Below the pieces are notes generated by a model. It worked only from the letters and a program-made list of their open reading frames with translations. It was not told the DNA's origin and ran no database searches. Shown piece after piece: positions 34,213-43,936 of a stretch of 55,895 nt of DNA. This DNA is from an uncultured Bacteroides sp. (lineage in GTDB: Bacteria > Bacteroidota > Bacteroidia > Bacteroidales > Bacteroidaceae): the NCBI GenBank assembly GCA_900766195.1, contig CAAFUN010000040.1, positions 1-55,895 of the forward strand. The letters are read 5' to 3'. Each line of letters starts with the position of its first letter. The first letter of the stretch is position 1. Position numbers and translations under genes: made by a program.

Positions 34213-37200
34213 ATGGATATGAAATCTGCTATTTATAAATTCATTTTCGGCTGTTCCGCTTTGGCTATTGCGGCGACAGCTTGTAATTCGGACGAGCAGC
34301 TCTCTTTATCGGGAGACAGAACCGCTGCCAATATCTCGGCGGGAGTAGGCTATTCTGCGGATAACCGTGCCACCCGTGCAGCGGATGCTGCCTGGGGCAT
34401 AAACGACCATATAGGAATTACCATGTTGGCGTCTCCCCTCCCGGCACAGACTGCCGGACAAGCTCCTGTAGGTGTGGTTTCGGGTTACAGCAATCAGGAC
34501 TATGTGACTACAGCCGGCGACGGAAAGTTTACTCCGGCTTCCGTAGACAAAATATTATATTACCCGTTGGATGGCAGTGCAGTGACCTATAAGGCTTATT
34601 ATCCTTACACGGCTTCCCTACCCGCCAATTTCGTTAAACCTGTGGACGTGACCAGTCAGGCTGACCTTGCAGCCATCGACCTGATGACTGCCGTACACAC
34701 CAATGGCAGCAATTCAAAAGATCATCCCGACGTGAATCTCAAGTTCTACCATCGCCTGACAAAAGCGGTTATCAACCTTACCGCCGATTCGCCCATCGAC
34801 CTAACCGGCTGCAAGCTGGTGGTGAAAGGACTGAAGACACAGGGCGCTTACGACCTTATGGGCGACAACCTGAGCATTAACGAGAGTTCCGGTGCCGACA
34901 TACAGATACCCCTAAAAAGTAATAGCGGTTCGGCAATTCTTTTACCACGTGCCGCCGGCAATGGTGTTGTCTTTGAAGTGACTACCGCCAACGGAGGAGT
35001 ATATACGGCTATGATGGATGCGGCGCTTGAGTTTAAAGGCGGATTCAAATATACATTCAACATTACGTTGAAAACAACACCAATCACCGTGAGTGCTACG
35101 ATTGAACCGTGGGCGGAAGGTACTGAAAATTCGATGGATGTCGTGCGTCTGGTTACCGGATTGGGCGACAATGCCGATTTTAATGATAACGACGAGATCA
35201 TGCTTTATCTGAAAGATACCAAGACTGCAACAGGGGCGGACATTACCAATCCTGAATTTGCACTGGGTACCACATTCAAATACCATGCTTCCTCTGATAT
35301 ATGGGTTCCTGAATCATTCCTTTATTGGGAAAATATTTACGGCGATCCGGTGGACTTCCGAGGTACATCGGTTATGGCTGCAAAACTTAACAGTACACAG
35401 ATGGATGACATCTTGATTTCAGACAATACAACGGTCAATCAATATAAAGGTGTGAACCTCGTGATGAAGCATGCCGGCTCTAAACTGACCGTGCTGCTGA
35501 AATCCTCTGACGGTACATTCTCTGCCGCCGACCTGGCCGGTGCGGCAATCACTTTGCCAAGCTACCTCAATAGCGGTACGCTGGATGCCAAGACCGGAGC
35601 ATTCACGATAGGCACTACCACGGGCAATATCACTCCTCAGGACGGAGTGGCCATCTTCCCTCCGCAAACGGTAACCGGAAATGTAGTTATCGTTTCGGTC
35701 AACGGACGGACTTATGAAGTGCCTGCTGCATCGGGCGGATTTGTTTATGCCAAAGGTACGGCTTATAAGATGACACTGGACTTGAAGAAAGCTAAAGTGG
35801 AAGTGAGCACGGTTGTGGCAGACTGGACAACTCAAGATATCCCTGAAAAAGTAGTGACTATCGGTACTTCAATGCCGGGCACTAATTCGGGCGACTTGCA
35901 GAATGGTGACCAACTTTACCTCTATACCACTACCGGTGCGGTACCGGGCTATTTCACTTATGACGGAACTGCTGCCAGTTGGAACTATAACGGTGGAAAA
36001 CTGTATTGGGAAGACATTCCCGCAACAGGCAATATCTATGCTTCCATTACACGTCCGGAGATTTCTACAGGAAAGAATCAGTCTATGGATTACATTACGG
36101 CTACTCCGGTAGTGAACAACGGCGGTGTAGGGAATAGCGGACTCACCTTGCAATTGTTCCATCGGGTGGCTAAAGTACAGGTCAATTTGACTTCAGACGG
36201 TAGCTACACAACGACAGATTTGCAAAATGCTACTCTTGTTCTGCCTGATTATGCAGTGGGCGGGAAGATGGAAAATGGAATTTATATTCCGGGTACTGAT
36301 GCCGGTAATATCGGATTGGACAATGTTCCCAATGCAGTGGCTTACCTTCAACCACAGACCATTAATGCAGGAGCTACCACATTGATTGTTACGGTGGCCG
36401 GACATCCGTATAACGTGATATTTGATACAAAGATTGAATATAAGGCAGGTCAGAAGACTATTTTGAATATCAAAATTAATAAGGCCGGATTGGTGCCGTC
36501 GGTTACAGTAGCCGGTTGGACCGAAGATGTTCAGAATCTCACCCTCCAATTCAAGACAACGACCGGTTCAGCAACAGGCTTTGGAAATGGTGATCAGATT
36601 AAGTTCTATGACCTGGCAGCAGGCAGTAGCGTGACCGGTAGTAATATCTACACCTATAGCGGTACGTCCACATCGGGCACTCTTGCTTCTTCCACACCTT
36701 GGTATCGGGATGATTTCAATACCGGAGATAAGATTTCGGCTGTATTCCCTGCTTCTGCTTCAAGTCTGGCTTCGGGAAATACCTTCAACTGGACGTGCAA
36801 GAATAGTGATCCTACAAACGCCCATCAAGATGATATTCTGGTAGCCAACAATGGCGTTATTGCAAGCGACAATGCCAATGTCTCTTTAGACTTCAAACAT
36901 GTACTCAGCAAGATTACGGTAAACCTGTTTAACGGGGAAGGCTTTACGGCTGCCGACCTTGCAAATCATACCGTCGCTTTGACCGGCTTCCAATTGGGCG
37001 GAACAGTGAATGTGACAACAGGAACAGCAACGCCTACCGGTGCGGTTACATCCTCATTTGCTCCTACTAAATTAGGAACAGCAAATACGGTAAGTGGAAC
37101 AACTGCTGTTGCCAGCTACGAAGCATTTATCATGCCACAAACAATAGGTAGCGTGGGTACTAAGACTACCATTATCAATGTGGAACTGACACTCAATGGC

Positions 37201-37356
37201 GTGACAAAAACCTACTCGGCACAGATAGAATATTACGAGTTTAAGGCCGGTGAAAACCATGTATTCAACATCACTTTGAAGAAGACCGGACTCATCTTTA
37301 CGGCAACAGTAGCTCTCTGGCAGAATGGAACCGGTGGAAGTATCGTGATAGACTAA
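34213..37356 (+). CDS. Four-module fimbrillin-family lipoprotein
   Basis: A 1047-residue lipoprotein (lipobox ATAC, Cys24; Thr-Arg at R55). The body is four repeats of one fimbrillin module, about 35-305, 306-540, 541-770 and 771-1047. Each has a 'GDQ(L/I)' type opening, a 'KF.HRLTKA/LQLFHRVAK/LDFKHVLSK' strand, a 'LPPQT' type turn (IFPPQT, YLQPQT, IMPQT), 'Y.A...Y.....K' and a closing Trp segment (EPWAEG, VADWTTQ, VAGWTED, VALWQNG). Normal fimbrillins have one such unit of two domains. This may be a pre-linked shaft or a long tip stalk, which is inference. Fimbrillin identity is strong; role is not known. Confidence 0.8.
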   Translation: MDMKSAIYKFIFGCSALAIAATACNSDEQLSLSGDRTAANISAGVGYSADNRATRAADAAWGINDHIGITMLASPLPAQTAGQAPVGVVSGYSNQDYVTTAGDGKFTPASVDKILYYPLDGSAVTYKAYYPYTASLPANFVKPVDVTSQADLAAIDLMTAVHTNGSNSKDHPDVNLKFYHRLTKAVINLTADSPIDLTGCKLVVKGLKTQGAYDLMGDNLSINESSGADIQIPLKSNSGSAILLPRAAGNGVVFEVTTANGGVYTAMMDAALEFKGGFKYTFNITLKTTPITVSATIEPWAEGTENSMDVVRLVTGLGDNADFNDNDEIMLYLKDTKTATGADITNPEFALGTTFKYHASSDIWVPESFLYWENIYGDPVDFRGTSVMAAKLNSTQMDDILISDNTTVNQYKGVNLVMKHAGSKLTVLLKSSDGTFSAADLAGAAITLPSYLNSGTLDAKTGAFTIGTTTGNITPQDGVAIFPPQTVTGNVVIVSVNGRTYEVPAASGGFVYAKGTAYKMTLDLKKAKVEVSTVVADWTTQDIPEKVVTIGTSMPGTNSGDLQNGDQLYLYTTTGAVPGYFTYDGTAASWNYNGGKLYWEDIPATGNIYASITRPEISTGKNQSMDYITATPVVNNGGVGNSGLTLQLFHRVAKVQVNLTSDGSYTTTDLQNATLVLPDYAVGGKMENGIYIPGTDAGNIGLDNVPNAVAYLQPQTINAGATTLIVTVAGHPYNVIFDTKIEYKAGQKTILNIKINKAGLVPSVTVAGWTEDVQNLTLQFKTTTGSATGFGNGDQIKFYDLAAGSSVTGSNIYTYSGTSTSGTLASSTPWYRDDFNTGDKISAVFPASASSLASGNTFNWTCKNSDPTNAHQDDILVANNGVIASDNANVSLDFKHVLSKITVNLFNGEGFTAADLANHTVALTGFQLGGTVNVTTGTATPTGAVTSSFAPTKLGTANTVSGTTAVASYEAFIMPQTIGSVGTKTTIINVELTLNGVTKTYSAQIEYYEFKAGENHVFNITLKKTGLIFTATVALWQNGTGGSIVID

Positions 37357-37379
37357 ATATGTAAATCAATTCGGAAAAG

Positions 37380-38477
37380 ATGAAAAAACATATATACACT
37401 ATAATGATGGGTACATTAGGCCTGTTTGCTTTATCCGGTTGTGACAGTAATGTCGTGGCAACGGATGAAGGGCAGCAACAGCCCATCCTTTTCAGTGCCG
37501 GGCTGCCGGAGGCACAGACTTCTGCTACCGGCACGCGGGCAGTAAACACTCCGTTTATGGATAATCAGATAGCAATTGTGGCAGCTAATGCCGAGATTGG
37601 TACACCCACTTCACCGGCAACGGATTGGTCGTCGCTCTATTTGAATCATGAAATAGGAAATGTAGGGGCGAAGACCTATGTGAACGGCTACGATGAATAT
37701 CCCATTACTTTAGCTAATGCTCCTAAATATTGGCCTTTCAACCCTGATAAATATCTGAGTTTTATGGCCTACAGCCCTATAGCAGGTAAAAGTAATATAA
37801 CCAGGACGGATATGACTTTGACGGTGGCTCATGGAACAGATGGCACATTCTTCCCTGATTTGCTATATACCGGTACTGTGGGAAACTATAATAAGACCAA
37901 CAAGGCTGTGCGTCTTGATTTTCAGCATGCTATGGCAAAAGTAGTGGTAAAGGTAATGGCTTTGGACAAGGATGGAAATGAAATGACCGATAATACAAAG
38001 CTTCCCTTAAAGAACTTACATATCACGTCACTAGTTCTCAATACTAAGGTGACTACCGGAACGTTCGGTTTAGTTTCTTCTCAGTGGACATTGACAGATC
38101 CCGGAAGCAGTGCCTCACCATCTGTGGCATATACATTGGTGTCTGCCGCTACTCCGACTTCTGTACCTTATACTAATTCTGCCACGTCTGTATGTTATTT
38201 GCTTCCGGCTACATCGGCAGTAAATACCGTTGCACTTAGCAGCCTCACTATTAAGCTAAAAGAGGATGGCGTAACCGACGAAGTGGGAGGCGAATTTCCT
38301 TTGAGTAGTTTTAAGCAAATAGACGGAAAACCGGTAACGCTTGAAATGGGAAAAACAACTGTGCTTTTGGTTAAGTTACAGTATTCCGATATTCCTACCG
38401 ATAATGTTAAGATAAAACTGATGGGTCAGTTGGTTGAGTGGGACTATAAGGGAACAAGTACAGTAGTCATAGAATAA
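37380..38477 (+). CDS. Fimbrillin-family lipoprotein, candidate major shaft subunit
   Basis: A 365-residue single-unit fimbrillin with lipobox LSGC (Cys21) and Thr-Arg at R53 (GTRAVNTPF). YPITLANAPKYWPFNPDKYLSFMAYSPIAG and LDFQHAMAKVVVKV are fimbrillin hallmarks (quoted parts: KYWPFNPDKYLSFMAYSP, LDFQHAMAKVVVKV). It ends in a QLVEWDYKG strand with VVIE at the terminus, the likely donor strand. Size and simple layout fit a repeating pilin, which is inference. It starts 23 bp after the four-module gene. Confidence 0.82.
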   Translation: MKKHIYTIMMGTLGLFALSGCDSNVVATDEGQQQPILFSAGLPEAQTSATGTRAVNTPFMDNQIAIVAANAEIGTPTSPATDWSSLYLNHEIGNVGAKTYVNGYDEYPITLANAPKYWPFNPDKYLSFMAYSPIAGKSNITRTDMTLTVAHGTDGTFFPDLLYTGTVGNYNKTNKAVRLDFQHAMAKVVVKVMALDKDGNEMTDNTKLPLKNLHITSLVLNTKVTTGTFGLVSSQWTLTDPGSSASPSVAYTLVSAATPTSVPYTNSATSVCYLLPATSAVNTVALSSLTIKLKEDGVTDEVGGEFPLSSFKQIDGKPVTLEMGKTTVLLVKLQYSDIPTDNVKIKLMGQLVEWDYKGTSTVVIE

Positions 38478-38497
38478 ATAGAAAGGAGATTAAGAAT

Positions 38498-40684
38498 ATG
38501 TTGAAACAACTATATAAAGGCATAATAACTACATTGGCCTTGGCTGCTATTGCAGCTTGCTCCACCGAACAGTTCTCTGACGGTAAACTTGCTCCGGGTG
38601 ATACTCCTATACAATTGTCCGGTACTCTTACGAGAACTTCTTCCGTTGCCCTTACAAGGGCAGTAGAAGGTGATGGTAGCGGTGAACTGATCACAACCGG
38701 TAATCCTTTGTTTACAAGTTATCAAAACAAAGGAATAGCTTTTTATTTATCCTCCCGTGCAGCTGATTCTAGAAATGAGTATTTCAGTAATATTGGTATG
38801 ACAGTGGCGAAGAATGACGCCAATAATGGTACGGATAAGCTAACTGCCGATGCTTACTATCCCTTAGGTGAAGAAGAGATTTATCTTTATGGACATACAG
38901 GAACTGTCTCCGGAAATAAGCTAACTCTAACTTCAGGAACCGGCATAGTTAATGATATCCTTTTAGGGAAAGGTACAAGTACTGTTAAAAAGAACTCTAA
39001 TCAAATTACTAATTATACCAGTGAAGTTTCGGGTAGTTCTACAGATCCTATTACATATATGACTTTCCGTCATCAGATGACGCAGGTCACTGTGAAGATA
39101 GAGGTGGATACTGATCCTACTACCGGCGTTGAACCTACAATACCGACTGATATTAAAATTCAATTCAGCAATCAGTCAGTTATTCAGAAAGGGACTTATG
39201 ATATACTTTCCGGTACAGTATCACCGACTAATACAGCCAATTACGAACTTAATGTAGGCACTCATTATCTTGTGCCTACAGGAAAAGTTTTATCCGGTAC
39301 TACAAATCCGATGAGTTCTTTAAAGATTGATGATTATAGTGCTACTCCAGCAGATCTTGCTGCATTAGTATTACCTCAAGCTAAAAAGGATGATGGTTCA
39401 GGTGGTACGATTTTATCTGATTTTAAGTTGGATCCGGGTCTCGCCTATACCCTCACGTTTCAGATTAAACGTTTGAAATTAGTCGGTATAGCATTGACAC
39501 TAAGTGACTGGGATACCAAATCTGCTACTCCCACTTGGGGGTATGACCCATACACTTTAGGCTTGAATATTACGGACTATTCGGGTGGCTCTAATGATCT
39601 TAACGGAAATGTAGTTAACAAATTGGTATTGAAGTATCCTAATGGTGGTAATACTTATCAGTATATCGGTGAAGTAAAGGGCGATAAATTCGGTTTTGTC
39701 ACTTTACCTACAGATTTAGTAAGTGCTACCGGTTTGAAAGTAGATATCTATACAGCGGATGGTTTGTTAGTAAATGATGTGGTAGCGACTTATTCTGACG
39801 CTGATAAGAAGCTTGCGATACAGCTTGATAAGAACGGATTGAAGAAAAATACAGTCGGTTTCTTTGAAGTAACCACACCGTTGCAGTTTGCTTTGATGAT
39901 GAAGAATCCGGAAGCAACAAAGGAATACCGCTTGACGAATGATATTGATATGAATCATACGCCCATTGCTTTTGAACCTACCCCCTTCCCTGCCGGAGCA
40001 ACGTTAGACGGCAAAGGATTTAGCATTCTTCATCTTGTGATGTCCGGCAACGGAATGGTACCTGTTAACAATGGTACGTTAAAGCAAGTTCGAATCGCTT
40101 CGGGCACGATAACCTCCACAAGTGGTTATGCAGGAGGTCTTTGCGGTACGAATAATGGTACTATTGTAGGGTGCATTAATGACGCAAATATTGTGACCGG
40201 TGCCGGTCAGACAGTCGGAGGTATTTGTGGGTTGAATAATGCCGGCAAGACCATACTTGCCTGCCTCAACACGAGCAATATTCTGACGGGGCAAACGGTT
40301 GGCGGTATTTGCGGCGAAAATCAGAATGCAACCGCGGGAGCTATTACAGCTTGCCTCAATGTGGGTATGTTGAATAAGTCTGCTGACAACTTGGGTGGTA
40401 TATGCGGAATATTTACAGGGACTGTGGATGAAAAAATCATTAATACTTGCTATTGGCTGACCGGAACTGCACGTAAAGCGCAGGCAACAGCGGACGAAGT
40501 TGCTATTGGGAAGACTACGGTTGGTACTATGGCTTCTTTGACCAATGAAGCAGCCGATCTTGCTGCATCCGTTATCAGAACAACAGCTATAGACAAGTTG
40601 AATGCAGCTCTTACTTCCAATCATTGGAAATTTGTATTGGAACCGTCAATATCTTCTTGGCCAATACCCGTTCCAAATCCATAA
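38498..40684 (+). CDS. Fimbrillin-family lipoprotein with C-terminal GLUG-like repeats
   Basis: A 728-residue lipoprotein with lipobox IAAC (Cys21) and Thr-Arg at R46 and R54. Residues 50-350 form a fimbrillin module (YYPLGEEEIYLYGHTG, MTFRHQMTQVTVKIEV, ending LSDWDTK). After a linker, about 465-650 has GLUG-like repeats of the type NNGTIVGCINDANIVTG, GGICGLNN, GGICGEN, GGICGIFTG, which form a beta-helix in adhesins. Four to five cysteines line up in these repeats. This is probably a tip adhesin, which is inference. Confidence 0.78.
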   Translation: MLKQLYKGIITTLALAAIAACSTEQFSDGKLAPGDTPIQLSGTLTRTSSVALTRAVEGDGSGELITTGNPLFTSYQNKGIAFYLSSRAADSRNEYFSNIGMTVAKNDANNGTDKLTADAYYPLGEEEIYLYGHTGTVSGNKLTLTSGTGIVNDILLGKGTSTVKKNSNQITNYTSEVSGSSTDPITYMTFRHQMTQVTVKIEVDTDPTTGVEPTIPTDIKIQFSNQSVIQKGTYDILSGTVSPTNTANYELNVGTHYLVPTGKVLSGTTNPMSSLKIDDYSATPADLAALVLPQAKKDDGSGGTILSDFKLDPGLAYTLTFQIKRLKLVGIALTLSDWDTKSATPTWGYDPYTLGLNITDYSGGSNDLNGNVVNKLVLKYPNGGNTYQYIGEVKGDKFGFVTLPTDLVSATGLKVDIYTADGLLVNDVVATYSDADKKLAIQLDKNGLKKNTVGFFEVTTPLQFALMMKNPEATKEYRLTNDIDMNHTPIAFEPTPFPAGATLDGKGFSILHLVMSGNGMVPVNNGTLKQVRIASGTITSTSGYAGGLCGTNNGTIVGCINDANIVTGAGQTVGGICGLNNAGKTILACLNTSNILTGQTVGGICGENQNATAGAITACLNVGMLNKSADNLGGICGIFTGTVDEKIINTCYWLTGTARKAQATADEVAIGKTTVGTMASLTNEAADLAASVIRTTAIDKLNAALTSNHWKFVLEPSISSWPIPVPNP

Positions 40685-40717
40685 AATAAATTGAATCACT
40701 ATTAAAATGATGAATCA

Positions 40718-42730
40718 ATGAAGAAAATAATAAAATATATAACTTGCATGGGGGTGGTCCTACTCACATTTGCTTTACATAGCTGTTCGGAGGACATGAT
40801 GGAGGGAGCCTCATCACAAAAAGGAACATTGCTGAATCTGTATGTTGGTACCGGGGCAACCACCCGTCTAGCAGAGTTGCCCAATACAGATGCAATCAAT
40901 ACAGACAACATAGGGAAGAAGAATATAGGCCTATACGTCTATTATGAGGATGATTATACAGCCGGTGATCTGTCCAAACCCTATATCCGCAACTTGGAAT
41001 GCAAGGTGGAGAATGGAAAAATTCTCCCGGTGGTTGGCACTCAAGACGTCTATATTTACGACCGCATGACCATTGTAGCTTTCTACCCTTACAATGGAAG
41101 TGTACCGGACTTTAAGGAACTAAAAGATGAGAAACAATACCCCATTACGGAAAGCAATTATGAGAATCAAAAATATATTCCTTATCGCGCACAGACCAGT
41201 GTAAATCCTACGAACGCCTATTATGTAGTGTTGGGGCTAGTTCCTCAACAAACAGCGAAGATACAAGTGGTCTTGGTGTCGAAAGATAAAAGCAAGTTTC
41301 CTGTAGTCACTGATAACACATTCAAGGATGGTAAAATCAAGATGGTACCGTCTATTGATCCGTACACTACTACGCCTTATGTAAATGGTGTTGACCGTCG
41401 GGAAAAGTGGGTGGATTTGAAGGAAGATTTCACTTCTGATGGAACAGGTAGTAATGTAACTCGTTACAATGCATATATATGGAGGAGTGAAACCGCTGAT
41501 TCGCATCATGACGGCTATAAACATAATGATAATATTATCAATAAAGGCGATATACTTTTCCAGAGTGCAGAATTAACATTGCTTGCTCCTGAAACAGTTA
41601 CGCTGAAGGAAAGTAGAGTATACAGATATGGATATAATCTGGATACCGGTGAAATCTTTATCCCTACTTCGGAACAATTGGCTTATGATGCCACGACTTT
41701 GAAAGGTGGAGCTTATCAGGTATGTGATATTGATCTGGCTGGGCAGTCGTGGACACCTATAGATTTATTGGGTAGTACTTACGATGGTGGTGGACATGCC
41801 ATTAAAAACTTAACCGTGAATAAAACAGCTACCGCAGCTAGCCCAACAGGAAATCAGAACTTCGGTTTGTTCGGCTCCGTGGCAGGTAGTTCAACGGTAT
41901 TGAATGTTAACTTGGTAGATCCTGTTATCACGGTGGACTTTACAACTGCCCCTAATGACACTTGCAATGTAGGTGCACTTTGCGGAGTGATGAATCCGAA
42001 ACTGACGGATGATCAAATTAAAGCACTGATAGGTGGGAGCGTACCGCCGGACTTATCGGAAACGGTAAAAGCAGCTCTTTTAGAAGAAATGATTAAGTCC
42101 GTTCAGGGCACAAGCAGCATACAAGGCTGTAAGGTGGATAATCCGAAAATTACGGTAACAGCAGGTAATCATGTGAGGGCCGGTGGACTATGTGGTGTTG
42201 CAGGATACAGCGATGAGCAAAAATCTGTCATCAAAGACTCTTATGTAACCACGGGTTCTGTTAAGGCAAATGAGAATGCGGATGTAATGACAGCAGGCTA
42301 TGACGATGTATTAGTGGGTGGTTTCTGTGGTATGGTGAAAACTGGTGGAAGCATAAGCAACAGCTACTCTATATTGGCTACAACCAATGTAGTTGGAAAT
42401 GCGAAAGTCACGACATCCGGTACTCCACCTACCTACGAAGCACGAGATATTGCCCAAAACTTCTGCAATACTAAGGATGCCGGTACGGTATCCGATTGCT
42501 ACTATGGAGAAGCTGCCAAGACGGGTGTGACACCGCCGACAGGCACTACAAGTTTTGCTAATGGATGGCCATCATCATGGCCTAAGTTTGGCGGAGCAAT
42601 ATCCAGCGGTAAAGACAACAAATGGCCTACTTTAACATGGAACGGTAACTCATGGATCGATTTGGGAAGCTCACCGAGCTCATATCCTAAATTGATGTGG
42701 GAAAATCAGTTCATTGTAGAAAATAACTAA
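40718..42730 (+). CDS. Fimbrillin-like lipoprotein with GLUG-like repeats
   Basis: A 670-residue lipoprotein with lipobox LHSC (Cys23) and Thr-Arg at R50 (GATTRLAELPN). The N-terminal half is Mfa/fimbrillin-like (YIYDRMTIVAFYPYNGSVP). From about 330 the protein has GLUG-type beta-helix units: DIDLAGQSWTPIDLLGSTYDGG, FGLFGSVAG, VGALCGVM, AGGLCGVAGYS and GGFCGMVKTGGSISNSYS (each under 20 residues as quoted except the first, which spans about 340-361). It resembles the gene before it in design, so the pair may be alternative or sequential tip proteins. Confidence 0.72.
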   Translation: MKKIIKYITCMGVVLLTFALHSCSEDMMEGASSQKGTLLNLYVGTGATTRLAELPNTDAINTDNIGKKNIGLYVYYEDDYTAGDLSKPYIRNLECKVENGKILPVVGTQDVYIYDRMTIVAFYPYNGSVPDFKELKDEKQYPITESNYENQKYIPYRAQTSVNPTNAYYVVLGLVPQQTAKIQVVLVSKDKSKFPVVTDNTFKDGKIKMVPSIDPYTTTPYVNGVDRREKWVDLKEDFTSDGTGSNVTRYNAYIWRSETADSHHDGYKHNDNIINKGDILFQSAELTLLAPETVTLKESRVYRYGYNLDTGEIFIPTSEQLAYDATTLKGGAYQVCDIDLAGQSWTPIDLLGSTYDGGGHAIKNLTVNKTATAASPTGNQNFGLFGSVAGSSTVLNVNLVDPVITVDFTTAPNDTCNVGALCGVMNPKLTDDQIKALIGGSVPPDLSETVKAALLEEMIKSVQGTSSIQGCKVDNPKITVTAGNHVRAGGLCGVAGYSDEQKSVIKDSYVTTGSVKANENADVMTAGYDDVLVGGFCGMVKTGGSISNSYSILATTNVVGNAKVTTSGTPPTYEARDIAQNFCNTKDAGTVSDCYYGEAAKTGVTPPTGTTSFANGWPSSWPKFGGAISSGKDNKWPTLTWNGNSWIDLGSSPSSYPKLMWENQFIVENN

Positions 42731-42737
42731 ACGAGAA

Positions 42738-43925
42738 ATGAATATGAGATTAAGTTCATTAACCTATACAATAATGGTAGCAGCAGGAGTTTTCTTCCTT
42801 GCTGCATGCCAGAATGACAATGATACGCAGGTGACGGATAATGAGATACTCCTCTCGTTCGTTCCTACCGTGGAAGATATGGGTACAAAAGTCATAACCC
42901 GGACATCCGGTGATGATGATTTTTTTGCTGATAATGATAAAATCACGGTGACAGTGGAAGACAGCCGGATTGGTGCGTCATCAAATAAATACATCTTTAA
43001 TGGAAGCGAAGGTAAGTTTACCGGAGATGTTCGTTTTAAATTGGATAATACTTACTTTCCAAAAATAATAGCATTATGGCCTACCGAAGAGGAACGTAAT
43101 AAAGGTATCATAACCGATCAGCGCAAAGCGGAAGATTTTAAGAAAGCAGACCGTCTGAAAGCACAAGCGTCTACTGATAATATTATGCCTACCGCTGCTT
43201 CTATACCACTACGATTTACCCATGAACAAAGTAAAATTACTTTCCGTCTGGCGGGACAAAATGCCAATGGTCTGGACATCAAAGAACTCATTTTGGAACT
43301 TCAGGCTGATTTAAACTATAATGGAACGGGAACACCAAACCCTGTAGCTACAGCATTCTGGGCTTACTGCGAAAGTGCAGATGGAAATGCCGAGTTAATC
43401 TTACCTCCCGACATTATATTAAAACCAAAGGTAACGGATAAGCCCTACAACATTGGCTTGGTGACTATTAAAAGTAAAAATTCAGCCGTAAATGATTATC
43501 GTGGTAGTATCTATCTGGATTCCAGTACAAATTTGACATTGGAAGCAAATAAAGACTATGTAGTCACATTGACCCCTTCCGGGGCCAACTGGTATGCAGT
43601 GATTAGCATATCAGAATTTGGTCAAAATGAAGGCTATGTAGGCATACCAGTTCAACTGCCGGAGCTTGTTTCGACAGGCAACTATAACATTAATACAGTT
43701 ACTCAACTGATCACAGTATCCTATTTGCTCCAAGGTACGACAATCAATCTACCGGAAGCCACAGGAATTACTTGGGGGTCATGCAACTATACAATAGCTG
43801 ACGGTTTGAAGATGACGGCAAATGGAAAGCTTTATTATAAGCCAATAGCCTCTTCATTGAAAGGACAATTCAATAAGAAGACAATTAAGGATGAGACCGA
43901 TGCTGACTTTAATTTATTTCAATAA
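42738..43925 (+). CDS. Fimbrillin-family lipoprotein
   Basis: A 395-residue lipoprotein with lipobox LAAC (Cys24) and Thr-Arg at R55 (VITRTSGDD). DNDKITVTVEDS and IPLRFTHEQSKITFRLAG are fimbrillin-module signatures. The C-terminal third is less typical and has no closing Trp strand. It starts 7 bp after the previous gene. M3 (MRLSS) is an equally good start. Minor subunit or tip accessory protein. Confidence 0.74.
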   Translation: MNMRLSSLTYTIMVAAGVFFLAACQNDNDTQVTDNEILLSFVPTVEDMGTKVITRTSGDDDFFADNDKITVTVEDSRIGASSNKYIFNGSEGKFTGDVRFKLDNTYFPKIIALWPTEEERNKGIITDQRKAEDFKKADRLKAQASTDNIMPTAASIPLRFTHEQSKITFRLAGQNANGLDIKELILELQADLNYNGTGTPNPVATAFWAYCESADGNAELILPPDIILKPKVTDKPYNIGLVTIKSKNSAVNDYRGSIYLDSSTNLTLEANKDYVVTLTPSGANWYAVISISEFGQNEGYVGIPVQLPELVSTGNYNINTVTQLITVSYLLQGTTINLPEATGITWGSCNYTIADGLKMTANGKLYYKPIASSLKGQFNKKTIKDETDADFNLFQ

Positions 43926-43936
43926 CTCTATAGATT

